This document shows, one piece after another, positions 1 to 6,294 of a DNA stretch of 11,331 nucleotides. Location of the stretch: the NCBI GenBank assembly GCA_031278595.1, contig JAITKE010000058.1, forward strand, positions 1-11,331, given 5' to 3'. Under the pieces are notes generated by a model. That model had not been told where the DNA came from. It worked only from the letters and a program-made list of their open reading frames with translations, and ran no database searches. The DNA is from Puniceicoccales bacterium (lineage in GTDB: Bacteria > Verrucomicrobiota > Verrucomicrobiia > Opitutales > JAIRLG01). A program made the translations under genes and the position numbers. How positions within the stretch are numbered: the first letter of the stretch is position 1; each line of letters begins with the position of its first letter.

Positions 1-7
1 GCGTAAT

Positions 8-48
8 CCGCCCGCGCGGCGCCGCGCGCGGGGCCCCGCGGCGGGCGG
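8..48. repeat. GC-rich nested palindrome near the window edge
   Basis: Almost all bases are G or C. An outer inverted pair, CCGCCCGC at 8-15 and GCGGGCGG at 41-48, encloses two perfect palindromes: GCGGCGCCGC at 16-25 and GCGGGGCCCCGC at 28-39. It could form a branched fold resembling the structured repeats elsewhere in the window. However, its arms lack real loops and the sequence is simple, so part of the symmetry may come from composition. I see no coding sequence in 1-171. Confidence 0.4.
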
Positions 49-76
49 CGGACTGTTGAAGCTTCCCGCCCCCCGG

Positions 77-108
77 CGCCAAAGACAGCGCCAAAGACAG
101 CGCCACAG
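77..108. repeat. 12-bp tandem repeat, about 2.7 copies
   Basis: CGCCAAAGACAG occurs at 77-88 and again at 89-100, followed by a shortened copy (CGCCACAG) at 101-108. It lies in the noncoding stretch downstream of the solute-binding protein gene. No function can be assigned. Confidence 0.7.
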
Positions 109-124
109 ATGAAGGCCACAGGCT

Positions 125-182
125 GGAGGGCCCTCAGCCGTTCTCACCCGGGCCGCAAAACCGGAGGGCACTCAGCCGTTCT
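125..182. repeat. 20-bp direct repeat spanning the stop codon of the solute-binding protein gene
   Basis: The 20 bases at 125-144 recur at 163-182 with one difference (C against A at the eighth base). The right copy contains the last codons and the TGA stop (172-174) of the minus-strand gene. The left copy lies just downstream of it. The left copy also forms the core of an inverted sequence at 121-139 (GGCTGGAGGGCCCTCAGCC) that could be a hairpin but has no T tract. A small duplication of the gene end is the simplest reading. Confidence 0.7.
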
Positions 183-1500
183 GCTCGGAGAAGAGGGTGA
201 TGTCGACGGGGACTCCGGCGGGATTTTCCGGCTCCGCCTCCGGAAGACTGGTCTGCACGTAGTGGACCCTCTTCAGAAAATCCTTCGGCTTATCCGCGAT
301 GGAGAGGGCGAATTGCCTCAGCGCGTTTTTATTGATGCAGACCTGGGGCTCCGGATACTTGACCGGAATGAACTGCAGATCTCGCCCCCGCCTATGCTGG
401 TCCAGCATTTCAGCCAGCCGAATGCCGGTCTGCGAATGGTCCGGCGCGACGGCGATCAGCGCGCCCTCCTCCACCACGGCCAGTGCCTCGGTGATGGCCG
501 GCACCTTGGCCTTCAGGAACATCTGTCCCAAGACCTTGGCATTTTTTACGAACAGCGAAGCGGAGGGAATCCAGATGGCATCGCACTTGATGGGGAAATG
601 CCCTTCGCCGAGCAGCTTCGACGCATTCCGCAATGCGTCCTCATTGGGGATGCGGTAGCCGAAGACCTGGAATTGAAACTCCGCCGCCAGGGCTTCCAGC
701 TGCTTCAGACTCTCCACCGAACCCAAGTCCTGGGGATTGATCCAGACGCAGAGGCGCTCGAAGGGGAAGAGCGTCCTCACATACTCCAGCTGCACCCGAA
801 TGTCGCTCACAACCCGAATGCCGGAGGTATTCCCCCCGGTGATGTTCAGCATCGAGGCGGTGAAACCGCTCGTGTTCTCCCGAGTCTGCCGCAGGCCCAC
901 GACGAGTCCGGATTCCTCCGGAAAGCTCACCGCGTTGAACAGCAGAGGCACCTCATTGCGCAGGTGCCGCTTCAGGATGAGCGCCAGCTGGCTGCCGAAG
1001 GCATAGACGTACTGGTACTGCTTTGGGTCGAACCGATGGTCCAAAATCTGAAAGACCTCCTTTAAACTCTGGTGAACATCGAAGACATCGCAGCTGACCT
1101 CGTAGCCCAGCTCCCGAAGCTTTTGGTAAAATGAGCGTTCCGCATCCGTCTCGCCGCGCCACAGAAAAACCGCAATCCGCAGGGTTCTGGAGAAGGGCTC
1201 GGCCACCGGCGCATCTGAAGCGGAGACTAGGGAAGATGCCGAAGCACTCGGGGCAGAGGCCAGGGAGAGGTGCGAAGCCCCGGCAGGCGGTGTTGCGGGG
1301 GATTTTTCCGGAACGGCACTGCCTAATGAGAGAGGTACAGCTCCCGATGGGGCCGGAGAGAGGGCAAGGCCTTCTCCCGTAGGAGCCGTCTCCCCATCGA
1401 CTATCTGGACGTAGACAAAGGACAGCAGGGCGACGAAAAACCAGCACAGGAGCCTCTTCTCCAGACGCCCACCCTCCTCCTTCCACACTCTCTTCATCAT
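172..1500 (-). CDS. ABC-type solute-binding protein, ABC_sub_bind (TrpX-like) family
   Basis: This is a 442-aa exported protein, probably the ligand-binding part of an importer; the ligand is unknown. Residues 14-35 form a basic then hydrophobic segment (EKRLLCWFFVALLSFVYVQI), which is a signal peptide or membrane anchor. Residues 36-105 are a low-complexity Ala/Ser/Pro linker. From about 108 there is a two-lobed periplasmic-binding fold with family-like stretches: VPLLFNAVSF, NTSGFTASML, a CDAIWIPSASLF segment, then VPAITEALAVVEEGALIAVAPDHSQTG and a closing VCINKNALRQFAL. No permease or ATPase gene is visible beside it, although genes beyond the left edge are unseen. Two adjacent ATG codons open the frame and there is no strong Shine-Dalgarno site. 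The long linker between anchor and domain is unusual. The family call rests on pattern recognition; a sensor-like role is an alternative. Confidence 0.78.
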   Translation of the reverse strand: MMKRVWKEEGGRLEKRLLCWFFVALLSFVYVQIVDGETAPTGEGLALSPAPSGAVPLSLGSAVPEKSPATPPAGASHLSLASAPSASASSLVSASDAPVAEPFSRTLRIAVFLWRGETDAERSFYQKLRELGYEVSCDVFDVHQSLKEVFQILDHRFDPKQYQYVYAFGSQLALILKRHLRNEVPLLFNAVSFPEESGLVVGLRQTRENTSGFTASMLNITGGNTSGIRVVSDIRVQLEYVRTLFPFERLCVWINPQDLGSVESLKQLEALAAEFQFQVFGYRIPNEDALRNASKLLGEGHFPIKCDAIWIPSASLFVKNAKVLGQMFLKAKVPAITEALAVVEEGALIAVAPDHSQTGIRLAEMLDQHRRGRDLQFIPVKYPEPQVCINKNALRQFALSIADKPKDFLKRVHYVQTSLPEAEPENPAGVPVDITLFSEQNG

Positions 1501-1589
1501 CCCATCGAGGATGGAAGAGCCGCATCCCTGCGGGACCGATTATCCCATCCAAACCGATGGCCGTTAGGCTAGCCCTAAAAATCTCCCCG

Positions 1590-2372
1590 TCAAGACAAGT
1601 TTAGCTCGATGCCGACGGGGGCGTGGTCGGAGCCCAAAACATCTTCGAGGATAAAGGCGTCCCGCAGGGCCGGACAGAGGTTCCGGCTGATCAGGACGTA
1701 GTCGATGCGCCAGCCGATGTGACGGGCCCGGGCAGCCGTCCGCAGCGACCACCAGCTGTAGGCTCCCCGTTTCTCCGGATGGAGATGGCGGAAGCTGTCC
1801 ACAAAGCCTGCCCGCAGGATGCGGGCAAATCCCTCCCGTTCCGGATCCGTGAAGCCGGCATTCCCGCGATTCTGCTCCGGCCGGGCCAGGTCGATCTCCT
1901 GGTGAGCCACGTTGAAATCCCCGCCGACGATGGTGGGCTTCTGCGCGGCCAAATCCTTCAAAAATGCGGCGCAAGCGGGATCCCAGATGCCTTGGCGCAA
2001 ATCCAGCCGCCGCAGCCCCTCGCCGGAATTCGGCACGTAGAGCGTCACGACGTAGAAATCCCCGTAGTCCTGAATCAATCCCCGACCCTCGTCGCCGCTG
2101 CTGCAGCGGGCAAGGGCCTCCGGGACGAAGACCCTTTCCGGCTCCCTTTGGGAAAAGATTGCCACCCCGGCGTAGCCCCGGCGCTCGGCCGAGTGGAAGT
2201 GGCGGACGGGATAGGGCAGGTTCAGCGTGGGCAGGAGTTCCTCCATGATCTCGCGGGAGGCCTTCGTCTCCTGCAGGCAGAGGATATCGGCCTTCCAGGA
2301 GGACAGATGCTCTAAAAATCCCTTTTTCAGGACGGAGCGCAGGCCATTGACATTCCAGGAGATGAGGCGCAC
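1590..2372 (-). CDS. xth: Exodeoxyribonuclease III / AP endonuclease (ExoIII family)
   Basis: This 260-aa cytoplasmic DNA repair enzyme cleaves the backbone at abasic sites and degrades 3' ends in base-excision repair. The expected active-site set is complete: WNVNGLR with N7 and N9, LQETK with metal-binding E35, LYVPNSG with Y112, GGDFNVAH with D152 and N154, GWRIDYVL with D224, and GSDHAP with D249 and H250. Length is normal for the family. The start is GTG at 2372, chosen because AGGAGG lies 8 bases upstream and the WNVNG motif must sit near the N-terminus. It is 137 bp downstream of prfB, behind an AT-rich spacer containing a possible leader peptide. The 89-bp gap to the next gene shows only a weak dyad (around 1564-1577), so read-through into the solute-binding gene is possible. 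Confidence 0.97.
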   Translation of the reverse strand: MRLISWNVNGLRSVLKKGFLEHLSSWKADILCLQETKASREIMEELLPTLNLPYPVRHFHSAERRGYAGVAIFSQREPERVFVPEALARCSSGDEGRGLIQDYGDFYVVTLYVPNSGEGLRRLDLRQGIWDPACAAFLKDLAAQKPTIVGGDFNVAHQEIDLARPEQNRGNAGFTDPEREGFARILRAGFVDSFRHLHPEKRGAYSWWSLRTAARARHIGWRIDYVLISRNLCPALRDAFILEDVLGSDHAPVGIELNLS

Positions 2373-2388
2373 GGGATATTCCTCCTCA

Positions 2389-2451
2389 TTAGACTTCTTT
2401 TGAAACGATGAATTCTTCCGTCGATAAATCTTTTAAGCTCAAATATCTCAT
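2389..2451 (-). CDS. Possible 20-aa leader peptide upstream of xth
   Basis: An ATG at 2451 is preceded by GAGGGG at a spacing of about 6 bases and opens a frame of 20 codons, MRYLSLKDLSTEEFIVSKEV, ending in TAA. The stop is followed at once by TGAGGAGG, which is the ribosome binding site of xth, so the two could be translationally coupled. Its last codons (FIVSKE) overlap one arm of a 17-bp inverted repeat. The peptide has no clear pattern such as a run of one amino acid. A second open frame of about 54 codons crosses the same AT-rich spacer, so it may be chance. Confidence 0.3.
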   Translation of the reverse strand: MRYLSLKDLSTEEFIVSKEV

Positions 2452-2507
2452 ACTTACCCCTCAAAATTACTCTCTCTTTATATCGCCTCATCATCGTTTC
2501 AGAAGAA
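2395..2507. repeat. 17-bp inverted repeat bounding the prfB-xth spacer
   Basis: TTCTTTTGAAACGATGA at 2395-2411 matches the reverse complement of 2491-2507 at 16 of 17 bases, with 79 bases between. The right arm ends two bases before the prfB stop codon (2510-2512) and the left arm ends just before the xth ribosome binding site. The enclosed sequence is far richer in AT than the genes on both sides. It could be a long leader stem in the xth transcript or a small mobile-element-like insertion. No target-site duplication is evident, and no T tract follows, so it is not a typical terminator. Confidence 0.7.
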
Positions 2508-2509
2508 AT

Positions 2510-3640
2510 CTATTGGCGGGCCCGAGGCCGGCCGGCCCGTAGCCAGGCGGCGATGAAGCCATCGAGATTGCCATCCAGTACCCCCGCGACGTCGCTCGTC
2601 TCGACACCGGTGCGCAGGTCCTTGACCATCTGGTAGGGCTGCAGGACGTAGCTTCGGATCTGGTAGCCCCAGCCCATCTCCCCCTTCTCGCCGTAAAATT
2701 TTTCCATGGCGCTGCGCTTCTCGTCCTCCAGGCGCTCGTAGAGGCGGGAGCGCAGGGTTTTCATGGCGGAGGCCTTGTTCTTGTACTGGGAACGCTCGTT
2801 CTGGCAAGTCGCCACGAGGCCGGTCGGCAGGTGGGTGATGCGGATGGCCGATTCCGTCCGGTTGACGTGCTGGCCGCCCTTGCCGCTGGAGCGATAGGTG
2901 TCGATGCGGAGTTCCTCCTCGCGGATCTCCAGCTCGGCCTCATCCTCGATCTCCGCGATGACATCGACCGAGCAGAAGGAGGTGTGACGACGGCGGTTCG
3001 CGTCGAAGGGACTGATGCGCACGAGGCGATGGACGCCGCGCTCGGCCTTGGCGTAACCGTAGGCATAGGGGCCGGTGATCCTCAGGCTCACGCGGCTGAG
3101 ACCCGCCTCCTCTCCCCCCTGAAGGTCCTGGATCTCCAGACCGAACCCGCGCCGCTCTCCCCAGCGCTGGTACATCCGCAGCAGCATCTCCGCCCAGTCG
3201 CAGGACTCCGTTCCACCGGCGCCGGCGTGGATTGTCAGCAGGGCGGGGCGGCGGTCGTGGGGCTGGTTCAGAAAAGAGCTGAGCTCCAGGGCATCCATCT
3301 CGGCGGAGCAGCGCAGGAGCTCCTCCCGCAATTCCCCCACGTGCTTCTCCGTATCCACCGACGCTTCATCCTCCGCCTCCAGCAGTTCCGTCAGTAGCTG
3401 CAACTCTTCGATTTTTTTTTCCAGCGAGAGGAATTCGGCGATGGCCGAGCGCCGCGACTGCAGTTCGGCGATGAGTTCCTGGGCTGCTGTGGGCGCGGCC
3501 CAAAAGGCGGGTGCGGCCATTTTTTCCTCCGCCTCCGCGATTTTTTCCCGCTGCTCCTGGACCTGGAGAAATCCCCGGAGGGCCTGCAGCCGCGAGCGCA
3601 GACGCCCGATTTCCTCGCGTAGTTCTATGGGCAAGGGCAT
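2510..3640 (-). CDS. prfB: Peptide chain release factor 2 (RF2), no programmed frameshift
   Basis: This 376-aa factor recognises UGA and UAA stop codons on the ribosome and releases the finished protein. The stop-codon-reading tripeptide is S210-P211-F212, diagnostic of RF2 rather than RF1. The peptidyl-transferase-centre motif is G255-G256-Q257 within SSGKGGQHVNRTESA. The N-terminal part (about 1-120) is the helical domain. The ATG at 3640 has AGGGGAGG 8 bases upstream. In many bacteria codon 26 is an in-frame TGA crossed by +1 frameshifting; here LRGFL is followed by CAG (codon 26 at 3563-3565), so the gene reads straight through and that feedback is absent. A GGGGG-CT-CCCCC dyad lies at 3664-3675 in the leader. 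The nearest upstream gene is about 345 bp away, beyond a folded repeat. Confidence 0.98.
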   Translation of the reverse strand: MPLPIELREEIGRLRSRLQALRGFLQVQEQREKIAEAEEKMAAPAFWAAPTAAQELIAELQSRRSAIAEFLSLEKKIEELQLLTELLEAEDEASVDTEKHVGELREELLRCSAEMDALELSSFLNQPHDRRPALLTIHAGAGGTESCDWAEMLLRMYQRWGERRGFGLEIQDLQGGEEAGLSRVSLRITGPYAYGYAKAERGVHRLVRISPFDANRRRHTSFCSVDVIAEIEDEAELEIREEELRIDTYRSSGKGGQHVNRTESAIRITHLPTGLVATCQNERSQYKNKASAMKTLRSRLYERLEDEKRSAMEKFYGEKGEMGWGYQIRSYVLQPYQMVKDLRTGVETSDVAGVLDGNLDGFIAAWLRAGRPRARQ

Positions 3641-3985
3641 GCGGAAATCCTCCCCTCACCCTAGGGGGCTCCCCCACCGAAGCAAATCTTTTTTCAAAGA
3701 GGTTTTGTCGGGAACTTTCTGGTGGGGGAAATTTGGAACGACCTCGCTGATTTTGTGCGGGGGCCGGCTTTGCCCGGAGGGAGAAAAGGCCGGAGGCCTT
3801 TTTCCCCTCCGGGCGGCCCGCTCCGCGGGCCCGATGCCGGAGGCATCGAAAGCCGGCCCCAAAAAAAAGATAGGGAGTTATTCGCCGAAAGGGTAGGGGT
3901 TAAAAAGAATTCCCGAAAATGGCAACTCTCGAGGTGTTTGGGGAAGAGACCGCAGTTGGGTTGCAAAAAACAGGGCCCTCTCCGG
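3641..3985. other. Intergenic region upstream of prfB
   Basis: This 345-bp stretch has no believable gene. Its main content is the four-way-junction repeat at 3760-3860, directly followed by eight A residues (3861-3868). Open frames crossing the repeat on both strands are explained by its stem sequences, since a similar peptide pattern (GIGPA.RAA) is produced by the second copy near the right edge. Near prfB there is a short G5-CT-C5 dyad at 3664-3675. No convincing promoter was found for prfB. A T6 run on the minus strand (3964-3969) after a short GC palindrome might end transcription of the upstream 261-aa gene, but the hairpin is weak. Confidence 0.6.
3760..3860. repeat. Folded four-way-junction repeat, copy A
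   Basis: A closing 12-bp stem, GGGGCCGGCTTT at 3760-3771 with AAAGCCGGCCCC at 3849-3860, encloses three hairpins. Hairpin 1 is 3772-3814: a 10-bp GC stem, one A/C mismatch, then a stem reaching a GGA loop. Hairpin 2 is 3815-3831: GGCCCGC, loop TCC, GCGGGCC. Hairpin 3 is 3832-3848: CGATGCC, loop GGA, GGCATCG. The four helices abut with no unpaired base at the junction. Copy B has the same architecture. The strand on which it acts is unknown, as the fold is possible on either. It lies upstream of prfB. Confidence 0.9.
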
Positions 3986-4771
3986 TCATTGCAGACCCCG
4001 AACAACTTCAGCCTGAAGGTTTCTACTTGTCTCAAAGAATTGCTCCCGATCCGCCTCATCGGGAAGGTAGGGAATGAGCGGTTGATTTATGTTCCACTTT
4101 ATGAACTGCTTGTGTTTTTCACGCATTTCCTCCTCCATCCAGAAACCCGAGGTGTCGCGCTCAGTGTTCTGCAAATGGATGGCAACCTCTTTGAGATCAT
4201 CCGGTATTCCGGCTGTATACTCTTCGGGATTAAACGGTTTCCGTTGTTTTTCTCTTTCCTCCTTTTCTTCACGAAGGACGCGCTGATTCCCTTCGTGAAG
4301 GGCTTGGATAAAAGCCGTCGCATCCTGGAGAAAACCCTGGAGCTCTTCCCGCAGGCCGGTAGGAATATCCTCCGCTTTTGCCAAATTTTTTATCTTCTCC
4401 AGGCGATCCAATAGAATAGGGCCACATCTTACCCGCCATTGGCTTTTCGTAAACACAGGCGTTCCCGACGGCACTTGCAGCGGAAAATTGATTCCTGTGG
4501 GGCCTGTACATTCTTTAAAAAATGGATAGCGTCTCAACATTTCTGTTTCGAATAAATTCCAAGGGTCTCTTTCTTCTACTCTCGCGCAAAAGGCGAGCTC
4601 TTGGTGAATGGCTCTCGCTTGTTCTCCCAGCTCTCCCCGAAGCGTGACGCCATAGGCCGCGAAGCGCTCCTGCAGTTCCGCCAAAGACGCCGCCTCCAGT
4701 TGATAAGCAGAAGATGAAAGTCCCAGTGTCGCTGAGATTATTACTAGATTTTTTCTAATGTCCATGATCAT
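3986..4771 (-). CDS. Putative exported protein of unknown function, 261 aa
   Basis: I do not recognise a family. The N-terminus (MIMDIRKNLVIISATLGLSS) has a basic start and hydrophobic core ending near LEA-AS, which suggests a Sec signal peptide of about 28 residues, so the product is probably periplasmic or secreted. The mature part is rich in Glu, Arg, Lys and Gln, with likely long helices (residues 145-190 are strongly charged) and three cysteines. The ATG at 4771 follows GGGAAATA; an ATG two codons later is equally possible. It is the last gene of an AT-rich cluster of four small genes with signal-like N-termini, and has a TTGACA box 50-55 bases upstream (4821-4826). No conserved domain or catalytic motif could be seen. 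Confidence 0.75.
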   Translation of the reverse strand: MIMDIRKNLVIISATLGLSSSAYQLEAASLAELQERFAAYGVTLRGELGEQARAIHQELAFCARVEERDPWNLFETEMLRRYPFFKECTGPTGINFPLQVPSGTPVFTKSQWRVRCGPILLDRLEKIKNLAKAEDIPTGLREELQGFLQDATAFIQALHEGNQRVLREEKEEREKQRKPFNPEEYTAGIPDDLKEVAIHLQNTERDTSGFWMEEEMREKHKQFIKWNINQPLIPYLPDEADREQFFETSRNLQAEVVRGLQ

Positions 4772-4820
4772 TATTTCCCAGTGAAAAACGAAAGTTGAAC
4801 TTTTTAAATTAAAAGGTTTT

Positions 4821-4826
4821 TGTCAA
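4821..4826 (-). promoter_or_regulatory. TTGACA box upstream of the 261-aa gene
   Basis: The minus strand reads CTTGACAAAAACC about 50 bases before the start codon at 4771. This is a perfect -35-like hexamer, but no good -10 hexamer lies 16-18 bases downstream. Two neighbouring genes in the cluster have the same box at 35 and 40 bases from their starts. Confidence 0.35.
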
Positions 4827-4836
4827 GTTTGAATGA

Positions 4837-4886
4837 GCCTAGTACGCTGGTGGGGGCAACGACTTAATGGAGCGCAAAAATAAGAA
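4837..4886. repeat. Intergenic repeat of about 45-50 bp, copy 1
   Basis: This segment matches 6868-6912 over its whole length with a few substitutions and small gaps. The last 18 bases (GGAGCGCAAAAATAAGAA) are identical in both. Both copies lie upstream of a cluster gene and beside a terminator-like hairpin. A nine-base fragment of its start (GCCTAGTAC) also occurs at 5570-5578. It is not coding: the gaps change frame between copies. Confidence 0.75.
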
Positions 4887-4909
4887 GAAGCTCCGCGCGA
4901 GAGTTCCTT
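4871..4909 (-). terminator. Probable rho-independent terminator of the broken gene
   Basis: On the minus strand AAGGAACTC pairs with GAGCTTCTT (4901-4909 with 4885-4893; one mismatch and one G-U pair) around a 7-base loop, followed by CTTATTTTTGCG. It lies about 80 bases after the stop at 4991. The stem is only moderate. Confidence 0.4.
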
Positions 4910-4928
4910 TTGGCGAAACAAGGTGAAA

Positions 4929-4950
4929 TTAAAATAAATTTAAAATAAAT
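4929..4950. repeat. 11-bp AT-rich tandem repeat
   Basis: TTAAAATAAAT occurs twice without a gap (4929-4939 and 4940-4950) in the spacer between two cluster genes. It may simply be AT-rich spacer; no role can be assigned. Confidence 0.6.
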
Positions 4951-4990
4951 ATCCGAAAGAATTTACGGCGCTTCTGTTAAGGAAAATTGG

Positions 4991-5643
4991 CTAGCCTGCG
5001 TTATTATTGTGTGGGTCGACTCGAGTTGTTGTCATTGTGTTGATGATGTTTTCTCTTTCTCCCGGAGCAAGAGAAACATTACCGAACACATCCCGTCGGT
5101 CTACTAGTTGCTCTAATAGCTCTTGTAGCTTTTCGTTGCTCAGCTCTTGAATATAGTATACGACTCTTTCTTCATCAGGGAAATAGGGGTCGTTTTCATC
5201 TTGAATTCTTTCCCGAATCCATGTTTTAATAAAAATCGGTATGCCATACCTGTATTGGATTTCCAAGGCTAATACTCTCCCTGTTTCTTCCCCAATGCCC
5301 CACAGCGAAGCGCTCCATATTCTCCATCTCTCGAAAAACGAGCGACCAAATTCTTTGGCAATGCAAAGGAATATTCCAGATGTCATCTGGCTCTCTTTTC
5401 AAGGTTAATAGGACATCGATTCTTCCTTGTGTCTCCAGGTATTCTACCCGATGACTATCCCAGCCAACGGTAGTATCTGGTATTTCCTCTCTGAGCCTCT
5501 CCAGAAAGCTGAGCTCCCTGAGTTCCTCGGAATTTCTCAGCTCTTCGGGATTTTCTGGGGCCTGAGTTTGCCTAGTACCTGTCAGGGGGGAGCCCCGAAA
5601 GCACCACCATCCCCGCCGCGATCCATAAGTTTCTGCCCATCAT
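4991..5643 (-). pseudogene. Frameshifted gene for a putative exported protein (about 216 aa if repaired)
   Basis: Three reading frames join into one protein. The first, from ATG at 5643, gives a signal-like start (MGRNLWIAAGMVVLSG) and hits a stop at 5572-5574. The second continues from the C6 run (G6 on the plus strand, 5585-5590) with TGTRQTQAPENPEELRN and a charged helical stretch. The third, open from about 5402 and having an ATG at 5386, runs to 4991 (ELSNEKLQELLEQL near the end). Removing one base from the C6 run and one base from the second junction, for example the T5 run at 5334-5338, leaves 651 bases or exactly 217 codons. This supports one original gene. It could be a decayed gene, a slippage-switched gene, or a homopolymer sequencing error. 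I recognise no family. Confidence 0.7.
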
Positions 5644-5654
5644 AAGTAGCGGAG

Positions 5655-5683
5655 ATTGAATCCATGATGGTTTTGTTTGTCAA
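5655..5683 (-). promoter_or_regulatory. Candidate sigma-70 promoter of the broken gene
   Basis: On the minus strand a TTGACA hexamer (5678-5683) is followed after exactly 17 bases by TTCAAT (5655-5660; four of six consensus bases). The start codon at 5643 lies only 11 bases beyond, so the mRNA leader would be very short. The neighbouring 173-aa gene shares the GTTGACAA, CCATCA, CTCCG and CTTATG blocks in the same order. Confidence 0.45.
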
Positions 5684-5706
5684 CGGAAAGCGAATATTCA
5701 CGAACC

Positions 5707-6228
5707 CTAATTCCCTCGAGCGGCAAGATGAGCGCGATAACGTTCTCGTCCCTGGTGCAATCGGGCAGCATTCTGGGCGTCTATCCTCTGATGAGTACCT
5801 TGAACCGCTTGGTGGGCATTTCGGATACGATTCTGACTCTGGGGTGTTGGATCACACGGCTCGTCCCTGACCGCTTGCGCAAGTTCCAGGAGAGTATCCA
5901 TTTCTTCCGTGAGCCCCTGAATAAGGATTCTCATTTCGGCAAGATGCTCTAAAAAATTATCACATCGCTCGTTCTTCCAGTAGAAGGCTAACTCAGGATC
6001 ATCCGTCGTTGCGTAATCACGACGGGCCGTATATTGCAGAAAAGCTATTTTGGGAAAAAGGAAAATATCCAGTGGCTCTAAGTATGCATCCACCCCGCGT
6101 TGCAACAATACTACGCCATCCTGAGATTCTTCCCCTGCCGCTTCATTTCCTATTCCCGGGCCACCCCAAAGAGAGAGACCCGAAACGCAGAATATCCCCA
6201 GTATCCCAAGACCATATCCTCTAGCCAT
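5707..6228 (-). CDS. Putative exported protein of unknown function, about 173 aa
   Basis: I do not recognise a family. ATG at 6228 is preferred: it is followed directly by a signal-peptide-like segment (MARGYGLGILGIFCVSGLSL), and its upstream sequence aligns with that of the next cluster gene. The frame is also open to a TTG at 6279, but that codon lies inside a terminator hairpin and is unlikely to be used. The mature part contains an aromatic stretch (FLFPKIAFLQY), a segment EMRILIQGLTEEMDTLLELA that should form a helix, and a C-terminus rich in Gln, His and Arg. One cysteine lies in the signal region and two in the mature part. It is 63 bp ahead of the frameshifted gene. Confidence 0.65.
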   Translation of the reverse strand: MARGYGLGILGIFCVSGLSLWGGPGIGNEAAGEESQDGVVLLQRGVDAYLEPLDIFLFPKIAFLQYTARRDYATTDDPELAFYWKNERCDNFLEHLAEMRILIQGLTEEMDTLLELAQAVRDEPCDPTPQSQNRIRNAHQAVQGTHQRIDAQNAARLHQGRERYRAHLAARGN

Positions 6229-6257
6229 AAGACGGAGGGTTTTGATGGCACAGGTCT

Positions 6258-6263
6258 TGTCAA
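6258..6263 (-). promoter_or_regulatory. TTGACA box 35 bases before the 173-aa gene start
   Basis: A perfect -35-like hexamer lies immediately after the terminator hairpin and 35 bases before ATG 6228, so transcription would start close to the start codon. No good -10 hexamer is visible. The arrangement resembles the leader of the next gene downstream. Confidence 0.35.
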
Positions 6264-6264
6264 C

Positions 6265-6294
6265 AAAAAAGGAGGGCAAGACCCTCCTTTTTTT
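6265..6294. terminator. Strong rho-independent terminator, usable in both directions
   Basis: A6-GGAGGG (6265-6276), loop CAAGA, CCCTCC-T7 (6282-6294) makes a 12-bp stem with a T run on either strand. On the minus strand it abuts the stop codon of the 142-aa gene (6295-6297), so that gene is probably transcribed alone and the next one needs its own promoter. Confidence 0.85.

Noticed and set aside
109..1065. A 318-codon open frame on the plus strand
   Set aside because: It runs antisense through the solute-binding protein gene and into its flank. Its translation has no family motif, while the minus-strand frame has a signal peptide and domain-like motifs.
3760..3860. Cloverleaf-like fold considered as a tRNA
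   Set aside because: There is no T-loop (GTTCRAN), no anticodon loop of seven bases and no acceptor end; the loops are three bases and the junction has no linker bases.
3722..4414. A 230-codon open frame on the plus strand across copy A of the folded repeat
   Set aside because: It begins inside the spacer, reads through the structured repeat and then antisense to the 261-aa exported-protein gene. No ribosome binding site or domain supports it.
6229..6279. N-terminal extension of the 173-aa exported protein to a TTG at 6279
   Set aside because: The extension lies within the terminator hairpin and would push the hydrophobic signal segment inward. ATG 6228 gives a normal signal peptide and matches the leader of the neighbouring gene.
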